A DNA stretch of 64,000 bases from Laceyella sediminis (lineage in GTDB: Bacteria; Bacillota; Bacilli; Thermoactinomycetales; Thermoactinomycetaceae), in assembly GCF_003003125.1 (NCBI RefSeq), contig NZ_PVTZ01000006.1, forward strand, positions 124,001-188,000, read 5' to 3'. The notes under the pieces are model-generated. The model did no database searches. It was given only the letters and a program-made list of their open reading frames with translations, and was not told the DNA's origin. A program made the translations under genes and the position numbers. Within the stretch, counting starts at the first letter, position 1, and the number at the start of each line of letters is the position of its first letter. Shown piece after piece: positions 17,445-27,064 of the stretch.

Positions 17445-17574
17445 TGACCAATCCCTTTCACCTGCACACATCCCTGACCCCGATTCTTGTGCTCAAGTTT
17501 ATGGATATTGGTTGAAGCTATTACAGAGTATGAAGTAAGCAAAAACCTTGCAACAGGGAAAGCGCCCAAAATGG

Positions 17575-18600
17575 CTACCAGCCGCCGATAATTTCTTCCA
17601 GCTCCTGCGTGCGCCCCCGTCCCATCAGCTCTTTCACGGCTTGTTCCGGGTCTTTGTCAGCGAACAGCACAGAATACAACTGCTCTGCGATCGGCATTTC
17701 CACCTGATACCGCTCCTTGAGCACATACGCAGCTTTGGTGGTGCGGACGCCTTCAACGACCATACCCATCGTAGCAAGCACCTCATCCAACTTTTTGCCT
17801 TGGCTGATCATGTGGCCGGCCCGCCAGTTACGACTGTGGCTACTGGTGCAAGTAACCACCAAGTCGCCCACGCCAGCCAGTCCGACAAAGGTGATCGGCT
17901 CAGCGCCCATCGCATGACCCAACCGGGCGATCTCTGCCAATCCCCGGGTCAGCAAAGCCGCTTTGGCGTTGTCGCCAAAGCCCAACCCGTCAACGAGTCC
18001 CGCGGACAGGGCGATGATATTTTTCAAGGCGCCCCCCACTTCCACCCCGATCACATCAGGATTGGTGTACACTCGAAAATACGAGTTCATAAACAGCATC
18101 TGCGCCTGTTCGGCCGCTTGTGCCGACTGCGAGGCAACGACGACAGTCGTGGGGCAACGGCGAATCACTTCTTCGGCGTGGCTGGGTCCGGACAACACCG
18201 TAATGCGATCCGCGTGGCTTGCACCCAACTCCTCTGCCAGTACTTCGGACATCCGTTTCAACGAGTCGATTTCAAACCCTTTGGCCGCATGGATGACGAG
18301 CGCGTCAGCCTCTATCCACCGCCGTGCTTCACGGGCAATTTCCCTCATGGAATGCGAAGGAACCGCAAATAGCACCGCCTCTTTGCCTTCCAGCGCTTCG
18401 GACAGCGAAGAGGTGGCCCGCAAGGTTTCCGGCAATTTCACATCCGGCAAATATTTGCGGTTGGTGTGCGTTTGATCGATTTCCTGCGCCTGCTCCTCAC
18501 GCCTCGCCCACAATGTCACATCATGGCCGTTGTCGGCCAACACCGCAGCGAGAACCGTACCCCAGCTCCCCGCTCCAAGTACAGCAACTCTACCTTTCAT
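17575..18600 (-). CDS. gpsA: Glycerol-3-phosphate dehydrogenase [NAD(P)+]
   Basis: 341 aa from the ATG at 18600 with AAGGGAG upstream. It reduces dihydroxyacetone phosphate to sn-glycerol 3-phosphate for phospholipids. The Rossmann motif is VAVLGAGSWGT at residue 5, and GGALKNIIALSAGLVDGLGFGDNAKAAL near residue 185 contains the catalytic Lys. It is next to plsY, the user of glycerol 3-phosphate. Confidence 0.97.
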   Translation of the reverse strand: MKGRVAVLGAGSWGTVLAAVLADNGHDVTLWARREEQAQEIDQTHTNRKYLPDVKLPETLRATSSLSEALEGKEAVLFAVPSHSMREIAREARRWIEADALVIHAAKGFEIDSLKRMSEVLAEELGASHADRITVLSGPSHAEEVIRRCPTTVVVASQSAQAAEQAQMLFMNSYFRVYTNPDVIGVEVGGALKNIIALSAGLVDGLGFGDNAKAALLTRGLAEIARLGHAMGAEPITFVGLAGVGDLVVTCTSSHSRNWRAGHMISQGKKLDEVLATMGMVVEGVRTTKAAYVLKERYQVEMPIAEQLYSVLFADKDPEQAVKELMGRGRTQELEEIIGGW

Positions 18601-18622
18601 GTGATTTCTCCCTTGTATCAAT

Positions 18623-19225
18623 CTAAATCTTGCGTTCGTTTCCCTTAAACAGATTGATTACATTTTGTTTATGTCTCCACAGCGCCATCACAGACACGAT
18701 CAACATCAACCACACCACAGCCGTGGGATAATCCAACAGCCACATCATCACGGGAACGATGGAGGTGTACACCAGCGATCCGACAGATACATAGCGTGTA
18801 AACAAGATAAACAAGATAGCACAGATCCCGGCGACGACGGCTGCAGTGAAGCCGATGAGGCACGTCACTCCTACTGTCGTGGCGATGCCTTTTCCACCGC
18901 GGAATCCTAAAAAGACTGGCCAATTATGCCCAATGATGGCGGCAATCCCGCACACCATCATCACCAATTTCACATCCGGGCTGTTGCCAGCCATCCAGTA
19001 ACCAAAGCCGACCGCGGCCATCCCTTTGAGCGCGTCCAGCAAAAACACTACTAAGGCTGGCCCTTTCCCCAGCACACGCGACGTATTCGTAGCCCCCGCA
19101 TTGCCGCTACCGTAGTCACGAATGTCGACGCCCTTGAGCCATTTGGTCAACAAATAACTAAAACTTATTGAACCCAACAAATAAGAAATGACAATCGGTA
19201 TCCCCCATGTTTGTAGCATTGTCAT
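18623..19225 (-). CDS. plsY: Glycerol-3-phosphate acyltransferase
   Basis: 200 aa, five to six membrane segments. It transfers acyl from acyl-phosphate to glycerol 3-phosphate. Motifs [13 protein letters not shown] at the N-terminus, [19 protein letters not shown] near residue 37 and [16 protein letters not shown] near residue 105 are the three PlsY active-site loops. It lies between gpsA and der. An internal ATG two codons in is an equally good start. Confidence 0.96.
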   Translation of the reverse strand: MTMLQTWGIPIVISYLLGSISFSYLLTKWLKGVDIRDYGSGNAGATNTSRVLGKGPALVVFLLDALKGMAAVGFGYWMAGNSPDVKLVMMVCGIAAIIGHNWPVFLGFRGGKGIATTVGVTCLIGFTAAVVAGICAILFILFTRYVSVGSLVYTSIVPVMMWLLDYPTAVVWLMLIVSVMALWRHKQNVINLFKGNERKI

Positions 19226-19251
19226 TGCCCTCTCCCCGTCTCTCAGTTTCT

Positions 19252-20565
19252 TTAGCTTTTCTTTCGCAACAAGATTCTAAGTGGCGTCCCTTTAAACGGA
19301 AACGCTTGCCGCAATTGGTTTTCGAGATAGCGCAAGTAGCTGAAATGCGAAAGTTCCGGGTCATTGACAAACAAGATGAAGGTAGGTGGTTTCACCGTCG
19401 CCTGGGTCACATACCGAACCCGGAACCGGCGACCCCGATCCGACGGAGGCGGTGTTGTCACCATGGCGTCCTGAATCACTTGGTTCAGCACCGACGTGGG
19501 CACGCGCATTGCGTGTTGTTCAGCCACTTCATTCACTTCAGGCAAAACCGTATGAATGCGGCGTTTCGTTTTAGCGGAAACAAACAGGATCGGCGCGTAG
19601 TGCATAAACTGGAATTCTTCGCGAATCCGCCGCTTGAAGCGGTCCATAGTTTTTTCGTCTTTTTCGACCGCATCCCATTTGTTCACCACGAAGATGGCGG
19701 CTCTTCCCGCTTCATGCGCATATCCGGCAATTTTCTTATCCTGCTCCGCGATCCCCCGTTCGCCGTCGATCACGATTAAGCACACATCAGAGCGCTCGAT
19801 AGCGCGCAATGCACGGATCACACTGTATTTCTCAATCGATTCGTACACTTTTCCCCGTTTGCGAATCCCGGCCGTATCGATGAGGACATATTTTTGTCCT
19901 TCATATTCAAACGAAGTGTCGACAGCATCCCGCGTGGTTCCCGCAACAGGGCTAACAATGACCCGCTCTTCTCCCAGCAACGCATTGACAAGTGAAGATT
20001 TTCCGACGTTGGGGCGGCCGATGAGGGACACTTTGATGGTGTCTTCTTCATACTCCTCTTCTTCCCTGTCAGGAAAATGTTCCACTACTGCATCCAGCAT
20101 ATCGCCTGTTCCGGTTCCATGCAAGGAAGACACCGGGATCACATGCTCAAAACCCAATTGGTAAAACTCAAATACATTCTCGGTGTATTTGATGTCATCC
20201 ACTTTGTTTACCATCAGGATCACTGGTTTGTTGGTGCGGTGCAAAAACCTGGCCACCTCTTCATCCGTGGTAGTGACGCCATCGCGGGCATCGGCGACGA
20301 ACAAAATCACATCCGCTTCGTCAAGGGCCAATTCCACCTGATTGCGAATATGATCCATAATCTCATCGGTGTCTCCAAACTCAATGCCGCCTGTATCAAT
20401 TAAGTGAAACTCACGCCCATTCCATTCGCTACGAGAATAAATCCGATCTCTAGTAATGCCTGGCTGGTCTTCCACAATCGCGATGCGTTCCCCTGCCAAG
20501 CGGTTGAAAATCGTCGACTTTCCCACATTCGGTCGTCCAACTATCGCTACTACAGGTAAGCTCAT
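19252..20565 (-). CDS. der: Ribosome-assembly GTPase Der (EngA)
   Basis: 437 aa with two tandem GTPase domains and a C-terminal KH-like domain. The P-loops are [14 protein letters not shown] at residue 9 and [16 protein letters not shown] near residue 183. The G4 motifs are NKVD and NKWD. It acts in 50S subunit maturation. The der-plsY-gpsA order resembles B. subtilis, with plsY added. Confidence 0.98.
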   Translation of the reverse strand: MSLPVVAIVGRPNVGKSTIFNRLAGERIAIVEDQPGITRDRIYSRSEWNGREFHLIDTGGIEFGDTDEIMDHIRNQVELALDEADVILFVADARDGVTTTDEEVARFLHRTNKPVILMVNKVDDIKYTENVFEFYQLGFEHVIPVSSLHGTGTGDMLDAVVEHFPDREEEEYEEDTIKVSLIGRPNVGKSSLVNALLGEERVIVSPVAGTTRDAVDTSFEYEGQKYVLIDTAGIRKRGKVYESIEKYSVIRALRAIERSDVCLIVIDGERGIAEQDKKIAGYAHEAGRAAIFVVNKWDAVEKDEKTMDRFKRRIREEFQFMHYAPILFVSAKTKRRIHTVLPEVNEVAEQHAMRVPTSVLNQVIQDAMVTTPPPSDRGRRFRVRYVTQATVKPPTFILFVNDPELSHFSYLRYLENQLRQAFPFKGTPLRILLRKKS

Positions 20566-20655
20566 ACAACATCCTCACTTTTCGCATATTCCCATATATA
20601 AGTATAAGACATACCTAATCTTAACTGAACATCGATTCTTTAAGCAACAAGCATC

Positions 20656-20838
20656 TTAGTGTTTCACGATAATCTTCGTGTCCTGGTCAATCTCATGCAC
20701 CATCGCATCCAAAATTTTTTCGAGCAGAAACGCTTTTTTCTCCAACTCTTCCAGGGAGTCAGCCGCAAAGATGGGAGCCCCTCCTGCCACTTTGTCGGGC
20801 TGCGTGGTGATCACCGCCAATATTTTCCCTTTGCTCAT
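20656..20838 (-). CDS. Capping-complex partner of YIEGIA protein
   Basis: 60 aa from the ATG at 20838, in an ATGA overlap with the YIEGIA gene. Sequence features are KILAVITTQPDKVAGGAPIF and a C-terminal acidic/basic helix. Small proteins of this type are annotated next to YIEGIA-domain genes in spore formers. The tight coupling supports a shared complex. It is soluble, with no membrane segment. Confidence 0.75.
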   Translation of the reverse strand: MSKGKILAVITTQPDKVAGGAPIFAADSLEELEKKAFLLEKILDAMVHEIDQDTKIIVKH

Positions 20839-21743
20839 GTACTTTCCCACCTTTTTCTCAATTCCTTGGGCATTTTGCTCGGTTTGCGAATGGCGCTCTC
20901 TAAGACGGGCACATTTTTAACGATCTCAACCGCTCGTTCCACATCTTTCTCTTGCGGCAACAACAGGATACCCAGCCGCCCGTCTTTCAGGTCCCGTTTG
21001 GCCAACGGAGTCAGCGCCGGTTCTCCCGTGTCGCGGTACACGCCCAAAATGGTGGACACATCATGCAAAATCGCCTGCCTTTGTCCTATATTGCCAATCG
21101 TGACCCGTCCACTTGCCCGGCGCGGCGTGACCAGGATGCCGATCCCATTCTCCAAGATGCGTTTACGGTTGTCCTCCAACCCAATATTCATCAAATAGAT
21201 GTCCTGCACATACAGGCTGGCTCCTTCAATCCGGAGCGGTGCGACCTCCACCTCGGCGATGTCATGAATCACTTTACCCGACATAAGAAACCCGCTCAAA
21301 AAAAGAATCGCCAAACCGACCAGCGCCCCCACCCACCAATGATGGAAAATGACGACACTAAGCGAAGTAAGAAAAGCAGCGAAGATGACGATATAATTTC
21401 TTCCTTCAAAAACCATGGCAATGCCTTCGATATAATTTTTCCCCCGGGGCACCAATTCCAGTTCATCCAAATTGGTCAACATCTGCCGTTCCATGTTGCG
21501 AACATCACGAAATTGTTGCGCGGCTACCGTCAAAAATGTGATTGCCGTGTAATCCTTTTGCATCAGAGCCGGAACAGCCACCGCGCCAAGAGCGGCAGCA
21601 ATCAGACCCAAAGCCAGATGAATCACATGGCCGTGCGGGTAGGTCGGATATTGGCGGTAGTCACTCTCCAACATCCGGATTCTTGTTACGAAACCAGCCG
21701 CCACCCCCCATACCACGGCCAAGGTGTAAAGAGATAAGTTCAT
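20835..21743 (-). CDS. YIEGIA-domain spore membrane protein
   Basis: 302 aa. The name-giving YIEGIA occurs near residue 103. Four or five membrane segments lie in the first 150 residues, and a soluble C-terminal part contains GNIGQRQAILHDV. In B. subtilis the equivalent position upstream of der holds yphB (seaA, spore envelope assembly), and I infer the same kind of role. It overlaps its small partner gene by 4 bp and starts 6 bp after the upstream membrane gene. Confidence 0.82.
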   Translation of the reverse strand: MNLSLYTLAVVWGVAAGFVTRIRMLESDYRQYPTYPHGHVIHLALGLIAAALGAVAVPALMQKDYTAITFLTVAAQQFRDVRNMERQMLTNLDELELVPRGKNYIEGIAMVFEGRNYIVIFAAFLTSLSVVIFHHWWVGALVGLAILFLSGFLMSGKVIHDIAEVEVAPLRIEGASLYVQDIYLMNIGLEDNRKRILENGIGILVTPRRASGRVTIGNIGQRQAILHDVSTILGVYRDTGEPALTPLAKRDLKDGRLGILLLPQEKDVERAVEIVKNVPVLESAIRKPSKMPKELRKRWEST

Positions 21744-21749
21744 TTCACT

Positions 21750-22361
21750 TCACTCTTCCTTTCGTAGAGGAATCCGCATCCATTTCTCATGAACGTTGGC
21801 GGCAAACGCTCTTAACCGGCGCCATCCCAACATTACCAGCAACGAAAGCCATACCGTATCCAAAAAATCACCTGACCCCCAGATCAGCGGCATCAACATC
21901 TCACGGTGAAAAGACGCAATCCATACATGCAACATCACACTTCCACAAAGGACACAAGCCAGATGCTCTTTGACACTTCGGGAAAACAAGCCGCCAACAC
22001 CCACAAACACTGCAACGCAGAATAAGCGGAACAGAGGATCAGCCCAATCGGTGGCGATCCGGGCATATTCATGCCACAAGAAAAGCGCTGTTCCCGAAAA
22101 CACCCCGAAACTGATCATTACCGTTGCCCTGGACAAGCAGAGACGGCCAAACGTAACGGCCATCCCTCCCAGCAACACGACAGACCCTGGGTGAATCCAC
22201 CACGCCTCCTTCATGGCAAGAGGCGGACTAGAAGTCAGCCACCAAGCGGTCACGGCCAATCCATATGCCCATTTGCGGGGCCAATCCGTTTCCAGCCATC
22301 CCGCCCAATACAAGATGATCAAAATGAGCAAACACAATTGTGCCAAAATGCCGGGAGCCAT
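21750..22361 (-). CDS. Integral membrane protein, YphA-like position
   Basis: 203 aa with about seven hydrophobic segments and many Trp residues (YWAGWLETDWPRKW at the N-terminus). It has no catalytic motif that I recognise. It is immediately upstream of the YIEGIA gene and on the same strand, matching the place of yphA in B. subtilis. Probably part of the same sporulation operon. Confidence 0.68.
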   Translation of the reverse strand: MAPGILAQLCLLILIILYWAGWLETDWPRKWAYGLAVTAWWLTSSPPLAMKEAWWIHPGSVVLLGGMAVTFGRLCLSRATVMISFGVFSGTALFLWHEYARIATDWADPLFRLFCVAVFVGVGGLFSRSVKEHLACVLCGSVMLHVWIASFHREMLMPLIWGSGDFLDTVWLSLLVMLGWRRLRAFAANVHEKWMRIPLRKEE

Positions 22362-22428
22362 TTTCCGATTTCCTCCAGACGCAGGGGGATTTTTTTTAGT
22401 GTCACTCCGCTACCACCTTTTTAAGCAA

Positions 22429-22460
22429 AAAAAGAACCAGCCAAAATCTGGCTGGTTCTG
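22429..22460 (-). terminator. rpsA-like gene terminator
   Basis: AGAACCAGCCA, a 5-nt loop, TGGCTGGTTCT and TTTTTT on the minus strand, 15 bp after the stop codon. Confidence 0.9.
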
Positions 22461-22474
22461 ACAAAAGCTGATTG

Positions 22475-23638
22475 TTATTTCAAATTGCGCAACTCGGGAT
22501 ACATGTCACCCAACGTGACGTTCAATCCGCTAGCCGGTTGTTCTTGTTGTTGTTGCTCCATTACTTCTTTTACTTCTTTGCGCTCCACTTCCACCTCAAC
22601 ATCTTTGATGCTCAAGCTGATGCGCTTTTGTTCTGGAGCCATTTCAAGTACTTTCACTTGCACTTCTTGGCCTTCCTCCAACACTTCAGCTGGGGTGGCC
22701 ACATGGCGGCGGGAAATTTGAGATACGTGAACAAGCCCTTCCACGCCTGGGAACACTTCCACGAATGCACCGAAGGAAACCAAGCGTTTTACGGTGCCTT
22801 TAACCACATCGCCGGCGGAGAGTTCTTTGGCCACTTTTTCCCATGGGCCTTCCTCGGTTTCTTTAATGCTCAAGCTGATGCGCTCTTGTTCGCGGTTTAC
22901 TTTGAGCACCTTTACCTTCACTTTGTCGCCTTCTTTTAACATATCGGCCGGATGTTCAACGCGATGCCAAGCCAATTCGGATACGTGAACCAAGCCATCC
23001 ACTCCGCCGATGTCGACAAACGCGCCGAAATCGGTCAAGCGTTGAACGGTACCTTCCAGTACTTGCCCTTCTTCCAAAGAAGCGAGCACGGCTTCTTTTT
23101 TGCGGTTCAGTTCTTCTTCCAACACCGCTTTGTGGGACAAGATGCATTTGTTTTTCTCAGCGTCCAGCTCAATCACTTTCAATGAAAGCTCACGGCCTTT
23201 GTAATCGCTGAAATCTTCCACGAAATGCAATTCAACATGGGAAGCCGGAATGAAACCGCGCACACCAACATCAACAACCAAGCCGCCTTTGACGATATCG
23301 GCCACGGTCGCTGTGATCACTTCGCCGCTTTCAAATTTGCGTTGCAACTCTTCCCAGGACTTTTCAGCGTCGACGGCTTTTTTGGAAACGATCAATTTAT
23401 CTTCGTCTTCCTTGATGCGGATTACTTTCACATCCAGCTCGTCGTCAACATTCAAGACGTCAGCTACTTTATCCACATGCAAACTAGATAATTCTGAAAT
23501 CGGCAGGATTGCCTCCGATTTGTAACCAATGTCCACCAACGCTTGATTTTGTTCTACGCTAACAACTTTCCCTTTCACCACATCTCCTACTTGGAATGTA
23601 GCGACTTCAGTCAATTCAGATTTCATCTCTTCTGCCAT
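22475..23638 (-). CDS. rpsA: S1 RNA-binding domain protein (30S ribosomal protein S1 homologue)
   Basis: 387 aa from the ATG at 23638, with GAGGAGG 8 nt upstream. Four S1 domains begin near residues 16, 101, 187 and 272; the last two share the patterns GTVQRLTDFGAFVDIGGVDG and GTVKRLVSFGAFVEVFPGVEG. Four domains is the usual Firmicutes form (YpfD of B. subtilis), shorter than the six-domain S1 of E. coli. It is located next to plsC and cmk as in B. subtilis. Confidence 0.95.
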   Translation of the reverse strand: MAEEMKSELTEVATFQVGDVVKGKVVSVEQNQALVDIGYKSEAILPISELSSLHVDKVADVLNVDDELDVKVIRIKEDEDKLIVSKKAVDAEKSWEELQRKFESGEVITATVADIVKGGLVVDVGVRGFIPASHVELHFVEDFSDYKGRELSLKVIELDAEKNKCILSHKAVLEEELNRKKEAVLASLEEGQVLEGTVQRLTDFGAFVDIGGVDGLVHVSELAWHRVEHPADMLKEGDKVKVKVLKVNREQERISLSIKETEEGPWEKVAKELSAGDVVKGTVKRLVSFGAFVEVFPGVEGLVHVSQISRRHVATPAEVLEEGQEVQVKVLEMAPEQKRISLSIKDVEVEVERKEVKEVMEQQQQEQPASGLNVTLGDMYPELRNLK

Positions 23639-23688
23639 GAACATGCCCTCCTCATTCTCCACACTGTCATAAAAATACCTAAATCAAA

Positions 23689-23717
23689 TTATATGAAGGA
23701 AAGATCTGGATGAAAAA
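23689..23717 (-). promoter_or_regulatory. Probable rpsA promoter
   Basis: TATAAT at 23689-23694 with TTTTCA 17 bp upstream (23712-23717) on the minus strand, between the plsC terminator and the gene. Confidence 0.5.
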
Positions 23718-23742
23718 GGTGAATTGCGCTCACCTTTTTCAT
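23713..23742 (-). terminator. plsC terminator
   Basis: AAAAAGGTGA, a 7-nt loop and TCACCTTTTT on the minus strand, directly after plsC. Confidence 0.82.
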
Positions 23743-23751
23743 ATGATCTGA

Positions 23752-24342
23752 TTACCTGTGTTGATCAATCATTTGTTTAATCCGCAACATGACCAGCTCG
23801 GTGAGTTCGTTCGCAGCGTCGGTTCCGGCTTTGCCTTCCGTGTACACCACCGTGTCGATCGGCTCCCCGATAATCACTTTGGTCTGGCGAAACAAACGGT
23901 ATGGACCGATAATCGCCACAGGGATCATGGGCGCTTTGCCTTTCATAGCGATCAGCGCAGCTCCGACGTGGGCTTTTCCGAGTTCACCCGTTTTGGAGCG
24001 GGTTCCTTCAGGAAAAATCCCCAACACGTGTCCATTTCGAAGCAGGCGGATCGCATGTTTAACCGCTCCGCTGTCGCCTCCGCCCCGCTTAACCGGAAAA
24101 GCATTTAATTTCGGAAGAATTTTACCGATGAACGGAATGCGAAACAACTCTTCTTTGGCCATGAAATGGATTTCGCGCGTGTCGATGAATCCGCCAACCA
24201 CCGGCGGATCAAAATTACTGATATGATTGGCACAGATGACGGCGGGCCCTTGTGACGGAACATGCTCCTTTCCAATCACTTTCACCCGGAACAACATGCG
24301 CAACAGGTGTTGTGCGATACTGCGGATCTTCGTATAGAACAT
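23752..24342 (-). CDS. plsC: 1-acyl-sn-glycerol-3-phosphate acyltransferase
   Basis: 196 aa. The catalytic NHISNFDPP (HX4D) is near residue 38 and the substrate motif FPEGTRSKTG near residue 112, both PlsC signatures. It makes phosphatidic acid, the next step after PlsY. It lies 3 bp from the end of cmk and shares its transcript, a common arrangement in Bacillales. Confidence 0.95.
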   Translation of the reverse strand: MFYTKIRSIAQHLLRMLFRVKVIGKEHVPSQGPAVICANHISNFDPPVVGGFIDTREIHFMAKEELFRIPFIGKILPKLNAFPVKRGGGDSGAVKHAIRLLRNGHVLGIFPEGTRSKTGELGKAHVGAALIAMKGKAPMIPVAIIGPYRLFRQTKVIIGEPIDTVVYTEGKAGTDAANELTELVMLRIKQMIDQHR

Positions 24343-24345
24343 ATC

Positions 24346-25014
24346 TTACTCCCCACCGCCTAATTTGTGACGGCAAAGTTGCATAATGCTTTCAACAATT
24401 TCATCAATCGAGAGATGTGTCGTGTCGATAAGCACAGCATCTTTGGCCTGTTTAAGCGGAGCATGCTTGCGCGTGCGGTCGTTTTCATCGCGGCGCCGGA
24501 TCTCTTCCCTCAGCCCATCCAAGTCCACGTCCGCCCCTCTGGCTTTCAACTCTTTGTACCGTCGGAGGGCACGTTCTTCAATGGTGGCGGTCAAAAACAC
24601 TTTCACGTCTGCTTCCGGCAAAACATGTGTGCCAATATCCCGCCCATCCATCACTACGCTCTGACGTGCGGCAATATCCCGCTGCTTATTCACAAGGATG
24701 CGGCGCACCCCCGGCATTTTCGCGATGGCCGACGCCAAGCTCGAAATTTCTTGGGTTCGGATCTCTTCTTTCAGCAATTGGCCGTTGACCATGACCCCTT
24801 GAGGATGAAGGGAAAAGTGAAGCTGTTCCGCCAACTGGGTGACCGCTTCTTCGTCAAACACATTTAAATTCTCCTGAAGCGCTTTCCAAGCGATGGCTCG
24901 GTACATGGCCCCGGTGTCGACATAAGACAACCCAAGGCGGCCTGCGACTCGGCGAGCCACCGTACTTTTGCCGGCTCCAGCCGGTCCATCAATCGCTACT
25001 TGCAACTGTTTCAT
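24346..25014 (-). CDS. cmk: Cytidylate kinase
   Basis: 222 aa. It phosphorylates CMP and dCMP. The P-loop GPAGAGKSTVARRVA is at residue 9, and DGRDIGTHVLPEADVKVFLTA near residue 122 contains the phosphate-binding Arg and Asp. First gene of the cmk-plsC pair. Confidence 0.97.
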   Translation of the reverse strand: MKQLQVAIDGPAGAGKSTVARRVAGRLGLSYVDTGAMYRAIAWKALQENLNVFDEEAVTQLAEQLHFSLHPQGVMVNGQLLKEEIRTQEISSLASAIAKMPGVRRILVNKQRDIAARQSVVMDGRDIGTHVLPEADVKVFLTATIEERALRRYKELKARGADVDLDGLREEIRRRDENDRTRKHAPLKQAKDAVLIDTTHLSIDEIVESIMQLCRHKLGGGE

Positions 25015-25047
25015 CTACCTAACAAATCCTCCCTAAGTCGGGATGAA

Positions 25048-25076
25048 AAACAACCGAGCAGGGTGCGCCTGCTCGA
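25048..25076 (-). terminator. Hairpin upstream of cmk
   Basis: CGAGCAGG, a 5-nt loop, CCTGCTCG and GTTGTTTTTC on the minus strand, 35-60 bp before the cmk start. It may be a second terminator for ypeB or a leader hairpin of cmk. Apart from this and the ypeB terminator, I see nothing else in 25015-25308. Confidence 0.5.
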
Positions 25077-25272
25077 TTGGAGATACTTATTCGATTTAAA
25101 TCGACGCCAAGTAAATCCCTATCGAAATCTTCGACCCCAACAGCCTATCTACTATGTATTTCTTTTTGACAAATCTATTAGGATCCCATAATTGGTGCCA
25201 TGGTTCATAGAGTAAAGAAATCCTGTTTAAAGAATAACATAATTTTGTCACACATGCAATGAAAACAATTAA

Positions 25273-25300
25273 ATGAGCCGATTGTATTATATCGGCCCAT
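25273..25300 (-). terminator. ypeB terminator
   Basis: GGCCGAT, an 8-nt loop, ATCGGCT then a T-rich tail on the minus strand, 10 bp after the ypeB stop. Confidence 0.7.
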
Positions 25301-25308
25301 TTAAAATA

Positions 25309-26655
25309 TTAAATTCGATTTCCATTTGCTTTCTCTATCCGGTCGACATATTCTTCTTCGCCTGTATCGGCATTGATAAACAACCGGTATTGTTCTCCGT
25401 TAATCGTCCCCAAAAATTCATGGCACAGGACTTGGCGACCGTTGCGATCGTAGATCACAGCCAGATTGTTCTTGGTCAGTTTCAGATGGGGATTCACTTG
25501 CTTCCGTGCTTGGGTTGCGCTTAATTTCGGTTTGCGTTTGGACCAATCCATCTTATTGAAAACATATTCATCTGCTTGCAAACCCATGACTTCCCCATTA
25601 TCCAATGCCACTTTTACAGCCAGTGACTCAGGGTAGATGTACACGTCACCCTCTTTATGGACAAAATTAAACGAGGCGATGTTGGATACTTCGTCATAAG
25701 AAATCGGAGTCATGCTTTTATAACCAATCCGATTGAGGAAGCGGGTCGCCCGGGTTAACGCTTGATCCAAGGTCAACCGTTTTTTCGTGACAGGCCGGTC
25801 AAACACCATCCATACGATATGACCGTCAATGGTCGTCAAATCCGTGTACACTTCCGTCTTGTTGCGCCCCTCATATCTGACGCTATAAGTGGGATAATCC
25901 CCTTTTTTGTTTCGGGTCACATGCATCCCTTTGGTGGATTCGCGTCCAAATGCATGAGCGACTCGCTGTTTGGCTTGCTCCGGCGTGATCAGTTTCCCTT
26001 TCAACTGCTTCACCCGTTCCCGTTGGCGAATTTCCATGTTGTTGACGGACGGACCCCAATCCACTTCCGGAAATTCCTGCACCACTTGATTCACTTTCTT
26101 AAACCCGTCGATAATGGTGTTGTCCATCTTCTTGTCTTCTGACGCCACCGCCAATTCCACGTCCATCCAGCGCAGGTTCCGGTTGATCACTTTGCTCTGC
26201 AACGCTGCCATATCATCACGGATATGTTTTGCTTGCTGGTATAGATCACTCAATGTCTTCCATTCTTTGTCGCTGAGCGGCTCCTTATCCAAATCCCGGA
26301 TGCCTACTTCATAGGCGAAATTTCCAACGCGAGACAAAAATTTTTCCGCTGAATCAAACGGCATCAACGTCAATGGCAATTGGCCGATGTCGCTTTGCGC
26401 CGCATACGCCAGACGCCACACGTTGGTCATAGCCGTGCTCAATTGGCGCCGCGAATTAAGGGCGATCGATTTCCCCAATTCTCCTTGCAAACGATCCATG
26501 CGGTCATTCAAATCATGGAACGCGCGTTGGTATTGGTTCTCCGCTTTGATCAACACGGAATTTTTGTCTTGATGCTCCATATAACCCCATGCGGCTGCGG
26601 CGATGAATGCGACAGCCACAATTGGCAATAAGATCGCTGCCATTCGTTTGTACAT
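25309..26655 (-). CDS. ypeB: Germination protein YpeB
   Basis: 448 aa. An N-terminal membrane anchor (residues 5-23) is followed by a helical region and, in the C-terminal half, PepSY-like repeats (KLTPEQAK region near 225, TLDQALTRATRFLNRIG near 298, LSATQARKQVNPHLKL near 385). YpeB partners the cortex-lytic enzyme SleB in dormant spores. In Bacillus sleB precedes ypeB; here no sleB is next to it. A sigma-G type promoter stands directly upstream, supporting forespore expression. Confidence 0.92.
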   Translation of the reverse strand: MYKRMAAILLPIVAVAFIAAAAWGYMEHQDKNSVLIKAENQYQRAFHDLNDRMDRLQGELGKSIALNSRRQLSTAMTNVWRLAYAAQSDIGQLPLTLMPFDSAEKFLSRVGNFAYEVGIRDLDKEPLSDKEWKTLSDLYQQAKHIRDDMAALQSKVINRNLRWMDVELAVASEDKKMDNTIIDGFKKVNQVVQEFPEVDWGPSVNNMEIRQRERVKQLKGKLITPEQAKQRVAHAFGRESTKGMHVTRNKKGDYPTYSVRYEGRNKTEVYTDLTTIDGHIVWMVFDRPVTKKRLTLDQALTRATRFLNRIGYKSMTPISYDEVSNIASFNFVHKEGDVYIYPESLAVKVALDNGEVMGLQADEYVFNKMDWSKRKPKLSATQARKQVNPHLKLTKNNLAVIYDRNGRQVLCHEFLGTINGEQYRLFINADTGEEEYVDRIEKANGNRI

Positions 26656-26703
26656 GACATCACGTCTCCTTTGTTGTCATGCGTTCTTCTAAGATTCTTT
26701 TGG

Positions 26704-26734
26704 TAGTCTGAACGATGCGCAAACGAAATATGCA
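26704..26734 (-). promoter_or_regulatory. Sigma-G type promoter of ypeB
   Basis: TGCATA (26729-26734), an 18-bp spacer and CAGACTA (26704-26710) on the minus strand. This matches the forespore consensus TGMATA with CATACTA apart from one base. Confidence 0.7.
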
Positions 26735-26742
26735 ACGCGTGC

Positions 26743-26775
26743 CACAAAAAACGGAAGCCTAGTTCAGACTTCCGC
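26743..26775 (-). terminator. Terminator of the 53-residue zinc-ribbon gene
   Basis: CGGAAG, an 11-nt loop, CTTCCG and TTTTTTG on the minus strand just after the small gene. Confidence 0.7.
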
Positions 26776-26777
26776 TT

Positions 26778-26939
26778 TCACAATTTTTCCCTCTCTATTT
26801 GAAAATCGTCGTCATTATTGCACAGGCAGCGCTTAAAACCCGTTTCCAACTTGCCTTTTTTCATCCGTCCCTTTAAAATGAAACGTTCACCACATTGATT
26901 GCAATTGATGGTAACCACATATTTTTCATTTTCGCTCAT
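26778..26939 (-). CDS. Small Cys-pair protein, 53 aa
   Basis: 53 codons starting MSENEKYVVTINCNQCGERF, with a second pair CLCNN near residue 38. CNQC plus CLC suggests a zinc ribbon. An AAGGCGGTGA site lies upstream and a terminator follows directly, so it is a complete single-gene unit. It diverges from the asparaginase gene. Function unknown. Confidence 0.65.
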   Translation of the reverse strand: MSENEKYVVTINCNQCGERFILKGRMKKGKLETGFKRCLCNNDDDFQIEREKL

Positions 26940-26969
26940 ATGTATCACCGCCTTCTTCTCCCCCTATTA

Positions 26970-26998
26970 TTGACATGGGATGATGGGTTCCATACGAT
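26970..26998 (+). promoter_or_regulatory. Probable asparaginase promoter
   Basis: TTGACA (26970-26975), a 17-bp spacer and TACGAT (26993-26998) on the plus strand. Confidence 0.55.
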
Positions 26999-27040
26999 AG
27001 AAAATGGCATCCTAAAATAGAAAGGTGGAAAAGGATTGTC

Positions 27041-27064
27041 ATCATGCCGACAGTCTGCCATATA
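27041..27064 (+). CDS. Possible 7-codon leader peptide before asparaginase
   Basis: ATG CCG ACA GTC TGC CAT ATA TGA is preceded by AAAAGGA at 9 nt, and its stop overlaps the ATG of the asparaginase gene. That ATG has no good ribosome-binding site of its own, so coupled re-initiation is plausible. The alternative is that asparaginase starts at the GTG at 27025 with 13 extra residues. Confidence 0.3.
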
